Below, in pieces: positions 35,721 through 47,649 of a stretch of 64,000 bases of DNA. A program made the translations under genes and the position numbers. The stretch is from Tetrapyrgos nigripes (Eukaryota; Basidiomycota; Agaricomycetes; Agaricales; Campanellaceae). The stretch's first letter is position 1; each line of letters begins with the position of its first letter. The stretch spans positions 868,001 to 932,000 of the forward strand of contig JAACJM010000013.1 of the NCBI GenBank assembly GCA_013368315.1, read 5' to 3'. Under the pieces are notes generated by a model. It was given only the letters and a program-made list of their open reading frames with translations, was not told the origin of the DNA and did not search any database.

Positions 35721-36422
35721 ATGTCCTACCTCATAATTCTGGTCTTCGTACCCCTCCTGGCCTGTTTACACGTTCTTGGAGCTACACCGGCCATCATTTC
35801 CCCATCAAATGGGACAAAAATCTCTCCTGGTTCTTCCTTCAGGTTTAAATACCAAAGCATCGCAGATTATGCTACTTCCAGCTACCAGTACACTGTCATC
35901 TTGTTTACTAAAGACCCACGAAACCTCCAAATAACCAATTCTCTGGATTTTGCTACGGGTTATTCCTTCGGACAGTTTGATGTTCAGAATTATCCTGGTG
36001 CGTATGAGACTCTTCCGTTTCAAGTAGCGCTAACTATTCTCTATCCCAGCCATACCCTCTGCTCGTCATCCCGCTCCCGATTACTTGCAAATGCCAGACT
36101 TTTCGAAACCTTTGGGTGGATGGGGATCCGGAGCCAATGTTTTTGATGCTACCTTCTATTTGGTAGTCATGGAGGAGTATGGGACAGGCGAAGTCAGACA
36201 CCTTCCTGCACGTCGTAAATGAAACTCACCATGTACCTTTCAGCCTAGCATCGGTCGTCGCGTCAGTGTCGTGATAAACGAGATCATTTACAATGCAACA
36301 GACGCTGCAAAGGATGAGTTTGGTGGTCTTTACCAGGTAAGTGCTTGGCTTTTTGCTCTGGCCTCTTTCATTAGTACGTTCTGACGACGTTCCGACAAGC
36401 CTTCAACAAGATTCGTACTTAA
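35721..36422 (+). CDS. Small secreted protein of a basidiomycete family
   Basis: The N-terminus MSYLIILVFVPLLACLHVLG is a typical signal peptide, with likely cleavage near GATPA. The mature part begins with SPSNGTKISPGSSFRFKYQS, a beta-rich segment, and continues through an intron (about 35996-36050) into PDYLQMPDFSKPLGGWGSGA, FDATFYLVVMEEYG, and after a second intron RRVSVVINEIIYNATDAA. Paired motifs of this type occur in unnamed secreted agaricomycete proteins; function is unknown. The 3' end is uncertain: reading on after GGLYQ stops at 36381-36383, whereas a 38-nt intron with donor GTAAGT would end the protein at 36420-36422. No cysteine pairs are evident, so it is not a hydrophobin or a cerato-platanin. 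Confidence 0.6.
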
Positions 36423-37105
36423 TGATAACTTATGAGGAAAGAGTAGTGGCAGCTGCAATCCAGTAAATTTAAAATTATGTACCCTCGAATATAATACATG
36501 CTGCATCTAGTAATCCGTATCCTCAGCCTTTTCGCTCGATTAGACCTCTCGCATGTCTACCTCAGTCTCCGTGTAGTTAGTTTCTTGGACTGACCACGAG
36601 CAACTGAAATTTGAAAAGCAACCGAGCTTTGACGCAATTGACCTCTAGTGGCGTGTGGGAAGCTTGGATTTTACCGAAGTCCTTTGTGCAGACTTTGGTA
36701 TACACTTCCCCTTATTCTTCCTTTAATCCCTAGTCTTTCTTGCCACTCGTATCGGAGACTCTTTGTTCGTGCAAACATACCTAATTTGAAGTTTTCGTAT
36801 GTGCTTATTCGCGACTTCTGCAGAGTAATCCGTACGGACGGCCAGAGACGTTTACGGCCGCGGTTGCAGATTTTTGCTTGGTTACTTATCGGTTTCTGGT
36901 GAGCGCTCTCTCTCCCGTCCTTCAAGCTCTTTCCAGAGCATCAAAATAAAGACAATTATCAAATCCCAGTCTTGAATTCGGACTGACTGAACTCACTGCA
37001 GAAAACGCATGCTATTTATCTCTCGATACCCTCAAAACTACCCATACGACTCCCACTCCGTGAAACCTGGTCAAAACTCTCAAGGCTCATCATACCGTCA
37101 CATAC
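36423..37105. other. Intergenic, secreted protein to Ser-rich membrane protein
   Basis: About 680 bp. Short frames on both strands (36648-36925) have no family features. Presumably the 3' UTR and the promoter of the next gene. Confidence 0.4.
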
Positions 37106-38491
37106 ATGACTTCTTTGTCTCCCGCACATCCTCAGGAGCCTCCGATTACATCAGGCAACGGGAGCAATGACGACGACAGAGGCAACCAGGAAAATGCCAA
37201 AGCAGCTTCCTCCTCTCCACCTCCCCCCTCTTCACCTGAGCGTGCATCAAATCAGCAAATCATGTCTCTGAATGATCCAGCGACACCAGCACAAACGAGT
37301 GGAAAGGGCAAGCGTAAAGCTGATGAAGTGGACGGTAGTCCTGGAGGGACTCCTCCTGATGGTAAAAAGCAGCAAAGGGCGACATTCGCTGCAGACCCTC
37401 GACGTGAGTATTATCTTTCCTTTATGTTTCAGGCGTTGACTCTACCTAATCCGCTATACAGCTCATCGTGCCTCTGGAACCTCTGGCTCATCCCATGCTC
37501 CATCTTCATACAGCACACGCAAACGCGCTCGACTTTCAGTCGCCGCTAGTACCAGTGCCGCAGGTCTAGCAGCCAGCATGTCTGCCGTTGGGGAGAATAG
37601 CTCTGAAGGAGGATCAGGAGGCGGACCACCTTCCCGTTCAGCCAGCCGTCAAAGCCATCGTCAAAATGCTACAAATACCGGAACGTGGACTTCATCAAGG
37701 AGTAGAAACGGTGGCAATCCCAATATCAGTGGCCACAATCCTCCCGGTCGTTCTCAATCCAGGGCTTCACACCGTAGCCACGGTGGACGTAGTCAGCACC
37801 AAACGCAGGATGACCGTGCAGCTTCGAGGCTTTCGAGACGGGGTAGTATTTCAGCGGCGTCGATACCTATCTCGGCTTTGATATCACCCCATGCACCCTC
37901 TGTGTCTCGTCATTCAGCACCATATCATATGCGAGATCCACATAAACCTCCGCGAGTGCAGTCTACGTCTTGGTCTCTTTCTTTTCCGCATGGATATGAT
38001 GGCGAAGAAGATTATTTACGTGGCCGAGTTAAACATATGGTACGGTCGCTCAAAACGAACCGTGCTTTGAAGGGTCTGGCGCGCAAATTTTCAAGGAAGA
38101 GAGATGCAGATGGGGATCAGGACAAAGAGAAACAAGGTTACGATGATGAACCTGCTCCAATAGGATGGACAGAAGGTGGTGGAAGTCCATTACATGCCTG
38201 GTTGTTCTTTGCTGGATTTATCGTATTCCCCCTTTGGTGGATAGCCAGTTTCTTGGGGATCCGTAAGACACGAAGAATTGGATCTGGTCAAGAAGGAGAA
38301 AAGGGAGTCGTGTTGGATGATCCTCAAGTAGAACATGGTGAGTATCCTTTGTTCTCACTCCTTTTCTTTCATTTACTGATTTGTCGTGTCTGCTAGATGC
38401 CAGGTCATGGCGATTAAGATGTCGCGTCATGGCTCTGGTCTCGCTCGTAACATACATTCCTTTCATCGTTCTAGTGGCAGTTTTTGCATAG
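37106..38491 (+). CDS. Ser-rich protein with two C-terminal membrane segments
   Basis: Three exons. The exon 1 tail DPR joins across an intron (about 37404-37461) to PHRASGTSGSSHAPSSYST, and the last exon begins at 38397 (DARSWRLRCRVMALVSLVTY). The N-terminal 270 residues are Ser/Pro/Gly-rich, with a basic KRKADEVDG patch, RKRARLSV and many SR/RS dipeptides. A basic helix follows (VKHMVRSLKTNRALKGLARK). Two hydrophobic segments lie near the end: LHAWLFFAGFIVFPLWWIAS and ALVSLVTYIPFIVLVAVFA. The pattern matches fungal Ser-rich membrane proteins of unknown function. Probably a tail-inserted protein of an internal membrane with a long cytosolic disordered head. Stop TAG at 38489-38491. Confidence 0.6.
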
Positions 38492-39136
38492 ACTTCACCC
38501 GAATTCACCTATCATCTGCAGATCTTCATTTATTCCTCATCTTATGCTGATCTATCTCTGTTCCTATCTCTACCTCTCCTCGTCAATAACCATTCAAAGC
38601 AATCCCAATGCCAACATGTAACCTTCAATGCATTATACATACTTACTGTATCGTTTACCACACGGACTGCGTTTTCCGTTAGTGACCTGATCTCCTTGCT
38701 TATCTTACAGCACCATTAAATCCGTCGTCGTCGCCTTCGTTGGGGTTTTCTAGGGACTAGTTGACTACTCTCTGCTCTCTCATCTCTGCTTTTTTATCGC
38801 TGCTAGGTCTACATATGCTCTCTGCATGTTGTGGTCCTTAGCGCCCATTACATTCCTTATTCCTGACATTCTTTTTTTCTAAAATGTTGTAGTCGTTAGG
38901 CTATACACAATGTATCACTGAAAACTCTAGAAAACTAAACCCCGAGTGCAGAGTTTTTGAAGGGCGCTGGTCAAACCTTGCGAGCCCGATATCATTATGG
39001 CAGTGTCTCAATTTGGACTTCACGTGCGCGGTTTTTGTTGAAGGTCGTCTCTTACTCTCTTCAACCACTCTCAGCTCTCTCCTCTTCTTTCTGGTCTACT
39101 CTTCAGTAGCATTCATTCTAAGCAAGTATCAGTATA
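38492..39136. other. Intergenic, Ser-rich membrane protein to NC2-alpha
   Basis: About 645 bp. CACGTG occurs near 39022 and a pyrimidine-rich run (39050-39110) precedes the next ATG. No gene seen. Confidence 0.45.
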
Positions 39137-39881
39137 ATGAAGAACAAGAATAAGCAAACGAAGTTTCCCGTCGTACGTTTCGCTAGTCCTTAACGGTAAC
39201 AAAGTACTAACTCCATTTACAGGCACGGATAAAGAAAATTATGCAAAAGGATGAAGATGTCGGAAAGGTAGCTCAAGCAACACCCATTGTAATATGTGCG
39301 TGTTCCCAACTGTCTTATTCCAGATGACGGCTTACAAACTCTCATTCGATTAAGCCAAAGCTCTAGAACTATTTCTGGCTACACTTGTCGAGAAATCCGC
39401 GAAGGTTACTACAGACAGAGGCTCTAAGAAAGTCGAAGCATATCACTTGTGCGTACTCATAAACTCTGTGTTTTCCTTGCTCTTCCTTATGTTTCTGCCA
39501 CCACTACTTTACAGGAAACACGCAGTGGAGACGACAGAAATGTTCGACTTCTTAAAGGAAATCGTCGAGGGCGTGCCGGATCCTTCTGCTGGCGGTACAA
39601 TCCAAATGGAAACCGGAACCTCGGAGAAGAAGAAGAAAGCCAAAGGGAAGAAGGCAGCAGCTGACGGGGAAGGCGCTGCTGCTCCCAAACGAAGGAGAAA
39701 GAAGAAGGTAGAGGAGAACGGTGATGCAGCGACAGAAGGAAATCAGGATGAGGATGCTACGATGGGCGAGGGTGAAAAGTCGGAACCGGAAGAGAGGATG
39801 AGAGACGATGATGATGACTATGACGGCAGATGGGAGAAGCAGCGTCGGGCTACGGATGATGAAGAGGACGATGATTCATGA
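39137..39881 (+). CDS. NC2-alpha / DRAP1 (Bur6-like) histone-fold corepressor
   Basis: Four exons. Exon 1 is 39137-39172 (MKNKNKQTKFPV). Next come ARIKKIMQKDEDVGKVAQAT, PIVIS-KALELFLATLVEKSA, KVTTDRGSKKVEAYHL and KHAVETTEMFDFLKEIVEGV: the complete histone fold (helices 1-3) of NC2-alpha. One acceptor is unusual, GATTAAG. The tail is basic (KKKKAKGKKAAA, KRRRKKK) then acidic. NC2-alpha pairs with Dr1 (NC2-beta) on TBP-bound promoters and blocks TFIIB entry, or stimulates some promoters. The short N-terminus and the exact GTTACTACAG frame fix the start at 39137. Convergent with SLD5, 114 bp between stop codons. Confidence 0.92.
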
Positions 39882-39995
39882 AGCCAGGTTCTTCAAGTTT
39901 AAGATTATTGTGTATTTTCTTGCAATTAGTGGATATATATTCGACTTGGACTAGGTGTACATTGCTACAGATAAACTTACATGTGCTACTAGTAC

Positions 39996-41064
39996 TTATA
40001 CAAGTTCGACATCTCCCCTTTTGAGGAGATTCTTTGCCGACGCAAATGGCATAAGAGAAATATAACCAGGAGTCATCTTGTTCAGAGAAGTGCCGCTGAC
40101 AGGGTCACGTTAGAGATGAACCAAACAGGCAAAGCAAGGACGATTTACTCAGGAAAATGGATTGGCCCGCATTCTCGGAGGGCATGCACAAAGACCGGGA
40201 CACTGTCGTCAGGTTGTGTTACTAAGGATGCCTAAGAATCAGATATAGCAAACGTTGGAAAAGCCTCGTACCCATGGGAGGCATGAATATCGGTTCGTCG
40301 TCTAAATGAGACTGTGTTTCCGGTAGACTCTGCAGCACAGAAAAATGGAAATGTCGATCCGTGAGGTTTGCATGCCTTTAGGAACGTTGCGTGAAATCAA
40401 GCACTTCAATACATGAACTACTTCGACTCACCTGCTAGCGTGAGCTCTCTCTGCAGTTGTTATACGCGTCTGAATTTCAGGATTGGTCATGATGAAGCGG
40501 GCGAATTTCTCAATCTGACTAGGAGCATGATTACAGGTCGAGGAACGATGGAAATTAGGATTGACACACTTTGAACAGCCGGGTGCGCACATAAGAGCGC
40601 ACGATGAACTTGACTCTTTCCACCTCAGTCTGGACAAGCATGATCCTTATATGATCTTCCTCTGATGTCGACGGCTCGCCTCGCAAGAGCTGAACAGCAT
40701 CTGACTGGGATAAATCCATAATTATGATCCCAATTATCATCGAGGAACAAAAACGTACCTGTCGTCGTATATGGTCAAGGAGAGATGCCAAAAGCTCCTC
40801 TTGTGCAGGCAAGATGTCCGGCGCGTGTCTCTCATTGATCCAATGTCGCATGAGCTTCTGCAGGGGTGTTTCTTCGGCCTCGAGCTCGAAAGGCGGAGGA
40901 GCCATCACAACATCGCGCTCAGAGTCGAGAGTCCGAGTAGTTGGGCGTTCGTCGTCAGAGTCATTGAGAGTGGCAACATTACGACGGACACGACTTCTTG
41001 AAGTTGAGCTTGAGTTGTCAACCGCAAAGGTTCCAGCATCGAACTGGGCCGACCAGGTAGACAT
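39996..41064 (-). CDS. SLD5: GINS complex subunit Sld5
   Basis: Multi-exon. Start ATG at 41062-41064 (MSTWSAQFDAGTF). The A-domain is present: TPLQKLMRHWINERHAPDIL, PAQEELLASLLDHIRRQ, then across an intron SDAVQLLRG ... HIRIMLVQTEVERVKFIVRS and YVRTRLFK, IEKFARFIMTNPEIQTRITT. The C-terminal B-domain runs over small exons (VPVFVHALRECGPIHFP; PGYISLMPFASAKNLLKRG) and ends DVELV with TAA at 39996-39998. GINS (Sld5, Psf1-3) joins Cdc45 and Mcm2-7 to form the replicative helicase. Two ACGCGT sites lie 14 and 51 nt upstream, consistent with G1/S control as in other fungi. Confidence 0.9.
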
Positions 41065-41078
41065 GGTTCAGATGTAAG

Positions 41079-41121
41079 ACGCGTGTGCCGTATATATCGT
41101 GTTCATGTGAGTCCGACGCGT
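41079..41121. promoter_or_regulatory. Two ACGCGT boxes upstream of SLD5
   Basis: ACGCGT at 41079-41084 and 41116-41121, 14 and 51 nt before the ATG. In yeasts this MluI cell-cycle box is bound by MBF and drives replication genes. The pairing upstream of a GINS gene supports this. Confidence 0.5.
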
Positions 41122-41778
41122 TACGGTTCCACTAATTCAGGTTAAGTATATGTTGTACTGCGCGGCAGGAGGTTATATATAAGCAATAGTAGAAATACTC
41201 TAGACTGTCCCCCAGATACATATTACTCAAAGAGGAAAGCAAGTGATACCTATACAAAGAAAGTACTGATAACCTACAATGGAAGAAAAACAGAATTGCA
41301 GTAAGGAGTGTTGTGGAGAATGACTATCAATATACGTATGTGTAGCTGAAGTGAGAGGAAGCATTGCGGCTAAGATAACAGCGTGATTGCAACTAGAAGC
41401 AAGAAGAATATTTAAAGCAGGTATGTAACTAACATAGAGGGGTATGAGGGGCATGGCAGATTCATTCATCTATCAATCTAATAAAGGATCGACTGAGCGA
41501 GACGAAATGTTAGAACATTTGACAGCTATACATGATTTCTTGAAAGCACGTTGATGGCAGCATCGACCGATCTGGAAAGCAGAAAACACTGCAAATGCGG
41601 TTAGTCAAATTCATTGATGCATCATTATATAACAACGCACCCACATGAAAGTCGTTACATGGTCATCCAGAGGATATCAAGGATTGTCATCCCGTGGATA
41701 TTTCAATCATCCTCGAGTGGATATCTATCAGACAATAACCTACTCCCACCATCCAGATGCAAAGTGCCTCCTGCTCGT
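41122..41778. other. SLD5 upstream region and 3' end of the Ser-rich gene
   Basis: About 660 bp with only short reading frames. It probably holds the 3' UTR of the neighbouring minus-strand gene. No gene seen. Confidence 0.45.
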
Positions 41779-44700
41779 TCACTCCTTTGAAGTAAAGTCG
41801 TCCCATTTAGCGGCCTTCTCTTTTTCACTCAGAGAGGTTTTCCAGAAACCCCAGCCCTTTTTCGCGGGTACGGATGAAGCAGAAGTATTGGATGGACTGT
41901 TCTGGCTACTCGACGTTGCAGAACGAGGAGAGTCCCACGGGGCAGCACTTGCAGCTGGTCGGGAATAGGCCGATGATGATGAAACAATCCTGTTGACAGA
42001 AGTAGGCGGTCCTTGAGGGGTAGTGTTATGACCAGACTCTGCTTGTCTGTGTCGGAACGTAGGTATTGCACTGGTGGATTTTCGCGTTGGAGAAGATGGT
42101 ACTTTGGAGAAGGATGAGGAAGATAATTCTTCTTCCCGAATGTTGGTTCGAGATGAATGAGTGGGTGAGGAGGGAACGAGGCCGAATCCCGGAGACGACG
42201 GAGACGTTGACGTGTGTGGCCGACGAAGATTTCGTGAGGGGACGGGAGGGGAAATGGATGACAGTGGTGGTGGTTTTTGTGACCGAGGTATGGAAGCACT
42301 GCGACGGCCAGGTTCATCGCCAGACTTCCGGGAAGCTTCAGATCCACCCCTTTCAACCTTGGCTTTTGGTTTCTTCCAGGTATTGATGGCTCCGGCAGTA
42401 GAGAATGTTGGGATAATTGGCGAAGGTGGGCGCCCATCTTCAGAGGGAGGGGGTCTTCGCACCACAACATCGTCATCCTCTCGACCTCGCTCGCGACTCC
42501 TGTTCCCACGCCAATCTGGTGGGACAGGCAAGGAGAAAGCAGAAACTTCCTCGGCCGGAGTGCGTACAATCATGTAATCATCTCCCTTTCCCACCTTGCC
42601 GCTGCTCTTGGGCGTTTGTGCTGGAGCAGGTGGACCAGAGACGATGGAGGATGATGAACCAACATTGCCTCGTTCAAGGTGCATCTGGATTTTGTGGAGT
42701 TCCCCCGGAGGGATGATATGGTGCTGCAACGACGACAATTTGCCAATACTGCTTCCCGTACTTGTGTTGGTCCCCAGGCTGCCTGAACTTGAATTAGGGT
42801 TGAAAGTTGGCAATGGCGGTGGAGGCAATTCTTCTCCATAAGAGCTGGCAGAACTTCTGCGGCTGTGAGCTCTGTTGAAGAATTTGGAAGAAGCTTTATC
42901 CGAAGATATAGGTGACGACGAACGAGTACCTCCAGTTCCTGGTCTAGCCTGGGGAGACGAGGGGGTTATAGGCGGCAAAGGTGGAATGCGGATACCACCA
43001 GGCGTTACAGGTGTTGGAATTTTGCTGGAGCCTGCACTTGTGCTTGTATGAGCTGACGATGCACGGGATTGCCTTCCAGACGTCGCTGGTGAGCCTGATG
43101 CTGTACCAATAGTGGCCAAAGAGGTCCTGGAAGGTCCTCCATATGCTCTGTTAGATGCGAAGTCTTTCGGCAAGGCAGGTACGGGAGGTGGCGATTGATG
43201 AAACAACGGGCTCGCAGGGGACGGAGAACCACTACTGGCTGACTCTGGAGCATGGTACTTGTCACGAAGACCACCAGTGGAGATGCGTTTCATGAGATTC
43301 CAAACTTTGCCTTTGGGTACGGGGGCTGCTGCACTGTTCGGACTGAGTTGAGGGCTTATACCGGATTGGGGGGCTGAATGGGAATAATGTGCTGGATTGG
43401 GGCTTGAAGCAGCAGGAGGCTCTGAGACTAAGGGTGAAATTTTTAGGAAAACGGATAAAGCAAGGGATATAACAAACTTACCTGTGGGAGACCTTAATAG
43501 AGGTCGGTCAGCTGAACCAGGAAGAGGCTGATTTTTCAGGGCGACGTCTTCGACAAGTGTATCGATTGAGAGTCTCAAATTCCTTCCTCCATTGGTCACA
43601 TCGTCGCCGCCTTTTGCCTTGTGCACAAGCCCGCTTATAGATACCTTCCTCTTTCCCAAACCCAAACCGGTACTAGAACGACGTTCTTGCAGGCTAGGTC
43701 TTGCAGAAGGCTGTTGCACTTCTGCTATTCCTCCATAAGCACCTACATAGACCGGGACGCTCTCTACAGTACCGGTATCCATGCTATTCCGGTATCCAAC
43801 ACTGCCGAAACTGCCCAAGGCACTTTTCTTGCCCCACTTTGCGCTCAGCTTCCTGGTCAGGGTCTTGTTACTAAACACTCCAACCGATGAGGAACGACTT
43901 GGTTTCGGTGAGGTGACGCTAACCCTGCGTTCCCAGACTTCGTCAAGTTGCAAAGTACCTTCAACTTGTCCGTCGAGTCCCTTTCCACCGTTGATGCCGC
44001 TGCCAGTGGATTCAGCTCCAAAAGAAAGACTGAGATCAGGCCCCTCAGTCAAACTTGGATCCCATGAAAATTCTGGAAGGGACGTGGCCGGGTCGGGAGA
44101 CTTTGCAGGACTTGAGCCGGAACGGGATGCAATAGGTGACGCTTATCCGAGGCGCAGAAGAAGCAGGCTGTGATATACTCCGTTTCCTAAGCAACTCAGG
44201 TGGAGGTGCATAGGAAGAATCCTCAGGCTTCCCAAGAGCCACAACATGTCCCGATGTTGACCCAACTACCGAAAAATATGGCATCGCACTTGCAGCTTCT
44301 GAGGTGTTCACACCACCACTTTGAAAGTCCCGAGGGGCTGTGGTTTCAGCAGGCAGTTTTTCTTTCTCCTTTCCTCCGTCTCGCAACCCGACGTTCCTCT
44401 CCTTCTCCATTTCTGCTCTGTTCCTTTCCTCAGCTTCTCTCTCTTTCGCCTCCATCTTCTCCTGAATGCTGGCCTCGGCAGCCTGTTGTCGCTTGTAGCG
44501 CAACATGATTTCTTTTGCCGGGGTCACCACGTCGCCACTTGTACTATCAGCTGCTACAGAAGGACTCAGCACTCTCTCTGTAGAACGATCTTTCGACCTC
44601 GACTTCGGTCCAGACAACGATGGGAGGTCTCTAGAACTTGACACACCGAGTAAAGGCTTTAACGTCGAGCCAGAGGTGTTGGCCAACAGTGGTGAAGCAC

Positions 44701-45589
44701 GAGGACTCTTCATAGGCGTCGGTGACAATGGTAACATCGGGGTAGCATATGAAGCATACGTCGTATTCTGTCGAGGTGATGGAATGGTCTGGTCGTCCAA
44801 AGCGGGCAGCGGCGAAGTCTTTCCCAAATTCGGATCACAGGACTGGCCTTGATTTCCTGACGGTTTTCGTCGAAGAACGTTTCGTTGCCGTTTGTCCTTG
44901 TCCTTCCCTTTATCGTCTTTGCCTTCTGCTCGGTCCCGAAGTCTTGTCAACGAAGCACTTTTCACCAAGCCGAAACCACGCTCTCTAGAACCTTCATCGC
45001 CAGACGATACTGCTCCTCTCAAATCCGCTCTCTCACTTCCAGCCACCTTGATCCGCTCCATACTCTTCTCCTTCAGCATCAATCTTTCAGCCTCCCATTC
45101 TCTCCGACGTTCCTGGTCTTTCTGGATGTCCAAGAGAGCCACATCGTCTTTTGCTTGCGTTGTATGGCGTATCAGCCTATCGTCCCTCGTGTGCATTAAC
45201 CTCTTCTCTCTATCATAGAAAGGACGAGCCGGATGTCCCTCACTTTCACTTGCACTGCCTGCGCTCGTGTACCCAGGAGGAGCAGGTTTAGAGAGTAGTT
45301 GTTTGAGTGAGACTCCCATCCCTGGTGACGGTGGACTGTTGATATGCGCATGCGGACGCGGCTGAGAACGAGGAGGTGAACCTGTATGAGAACCAGTGTG
45401 GTGTGCCTGAGGTGGAGTTGTTGTGAGAGAAGGTGCTTGCGAAGATGAGAGCGTGGGACTGATGGTTGCCTGCACAGGCGGATTTACGCTTGGTGATATC
45501 GATGGTGAATTAGGAAGCCCTCGTGATGAAGAAGATTGTTGAGTCTGTGCAGAGGTTGATTGATTGTTCGAGGTCGACTGATTAGGCAT
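41779..45589 (-). CDS. Ser/Pro-rich protein, downstream member of an overlapping pair
   Basis: Very long Ser/Pro/Thr-rich product of about 1,200 aa; no catalytic domain recognised. The first part (45589 to about 44180) contains charged helices (RREWEAERLMLKEKSMERIK; KREAEERNRAEMEKERN). The second (about 44141 to 41779) holds conserved-looking blocks: VWERRVSVTSPKPSRSSSVG, KKSALGSFGSVGYRNS, GKVWNLMKRISTGGLRDKY, HIIPPGELHKIQMHLERG, DDYMIVRTPAEEVSAFSLPV, and a C-terminal GWGFWKTSLSEKEKAAKWDD. These look like short motifs in a disordered scaffold. The two parts lie in different frames; a 37-nt intron at 44142-44178 or an indel must join them. A 54-nt frame-neutral intron lies near 43436-43489. 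Start: ATG at 45587-45589, which overlaps the stop of the upstream frame. Confidence 0.6.
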
Positions 45590-47649
45590 CAGTCATTGCA
45601 GCGGTGGAGACAGAGGGACGGGAGGCTGAACCTGAAACGAGGGTAAAAACACGTCAACGTCTTGCTTTAAAGTAATTTGGAAAAGAAGCATGATGGCGAT
45701 CGAAGGTGATCAAGGCAGTTGCGAGGTAATGCCTGGAGAAGCGGAAGGGCGGGACGAGACAAAAGAGAGGTAAGACTTACCGCTTTTGGTCGAAGCCGAT
45801 GACCCCGTAGTGACAGACGGCCTCGAACTGGAAGCCTTGACTGTCGCACTCGATCCAGCTCTATCCCTCGCTCTCGACCCATTACGACTATCTAGGCTTT
45901 CCTTCCCTTGTTCATCCTTCTTCCCATCTTCGCTTTGCATTCCCACCTTCGGTAAGCTTCTTCTGGGTGATATCATCCGACTGTTGTTGGGACTACCAGA
46001 TGGACTTGATTTGGCTGTCATGGAATTTCCAGCGTCAACGTTAATATTGGTTTTACTTGAAACTCCGTCACGAGTGGTAGAAGATGAAGAAAGTGAGAGA
46101 TTAGAAGTAGCCTTCCTAATATTCCTGCTGTCCGGAGAAGCCGGAGGAACAGGGACAGGTAAAGAAGGGTCCTTCCGACGGCGTGGAGAACTGGCAGACG
46201 AAGGAGAAGTGCGTGATGATCTTGAGTGAGGACGTGAATTTGAACTAGAGGCCGATACAGGTGAGCTAGAACGGGCTGGAGAAGTTGGATTAGCGGATAA
46301 ACGATCTCCTGGACTTGATATCGACGGATTAGGTGGAGAAGATGGTGATTTAGACGGAGGAGGTCGTGCACGAGGAGGTCTTACAGGTTGCAAAGGTCGT
46401 GAGTTGCCACCTTCTCCATTGACATTGGGAGTAAAATGCGAAGGAATGGTAGAAGAAGGTGTAGAGGTCGAGAATGACGAAGGGAGTTTATCGTGTGGTG
46501 CCGAAGCAGTGGGCTGGGCAGATGATTCGTTCGAAGTACGAAAGTCGCCGTGATGAGGAAAACTGGCCGTATGTGCAGTGGGAGTGGAGAGTTCAGAGCT
46601 AGTTTCAGAGATGATAGGAATGGCAGTGGGCTGGGACGCAGGAAGCGTACAGTTTGAAGATATAGAAGATTGGGAAATATGGGACGAAGCGTAGGAATAC
46701 GGTGAGCTGCGGGATGGGGAATAAGTCGAAGTAGGTGAGCCTGAAATCAACGCGTAAGTAATTTCTTGGAACACTGATGCAGAAGAGAATCATCACCGGA
46801 ACTCCTGCTTAGGGTATTAAAACCGAAAACGGACCCGTAGCCCGACTTTATGGCACTCCTGTCAGTTCGTTCACTAGTACTGGCGTCATCGCCCAGGTGA
46901 TCGTCACAAGCTTCATTACTTCCTCCCCCGGGATCATCAACTGGATGGTCGTGATAAGCTCTCTCTTTTTGAAAGGGTTTAGGATTCGTTGTGGGAAGCG
47001 GTGGTTCGTCATCGGCAAAGCTCTTCTGGCTGTAATCACTCGCCGTTGACACAGAGCTGAGTCTGTTGGGGTTTAATGCTGCACCTGTATCCAAACGTGG
47101 ACTCGGAGGCGGGCCAGCTGGACGCAGCGGGGGGCTAGTTGATGGAGATATTGTCGTCTTTATTAAACGAGGACTAGATCCAGAAGCATTGCCCGGAGAG
47201 ATCGACCGTGTGGAAGCAGTCGACTTTGTTGCTGACTTGGGTGAACTGGATAATTGAGACCCGGAGGCAGATCTTGGAGACGTGCTCGTTGATTTCAGAT
47301 AACTCGAGGAGGCTGAAGTCGACATAAAGCGTGGTCGAGGAATATTGACACTTCGACTCGAAGACGGTGTGGAAGTAGATAAGCTCGCCTTTACGGTAGC
47401 ATTGGTAGGTACGGATGAAACCCGCGAACGGGGCGTCGCTCTACTGGATGAGCTTCCTGTTACTGTGTTAGTCCCGAGAGTACCGGGAGGTGAGGAAGTA
47501 GAAGCCTCTGTTGAACCTAGAGCTGGTACGGGCTTCCGCCTGATCGACTTGGAAGAGCTCGGTGGGGTAGGGCGACTAGTTGTTGATGGAGTCCTTGCCG
47601 AGGACGTTGAGACGCTAGAGTTCCATCCCGGTCTTGTGGACTGAGACAT
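45582..47649 (-). CDS. Ser/Pro-rich protein, upstream member of an overlapping pair
   Basis: Start ATG at 47647-47649 (MSQSTRPGWNSSVSTSSART). Intron at about 46740-46780 joins LSRSSG to SPTSTYSPSRSSPYSY; a last intron (about 45630-45778) joins SASTKSG to SASRPSVSTAAMTDA with TAA at 45582-45584. About 650 aa, overwhelmingly Ser, Pro, Thr and Arg, without domains; SP and RS motifs suggest heavy phosphorylation. The stop overlaps the start of the next frame by 8 nt (ATGCCTAA), with no promoter space, so the pair may be one transcript or one gene broken by a frame change. A similar composition in both products supports one original gene. Confidence 0.55.

Noticed and set aside
41779..47649. Gene-length antisense frames over the Ser-rich genes
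   Set aside because: Long open frames opposite Ser/Pro-rich exons follow from composition (TCN/AGC codons read on the other strand). They lack motifs.
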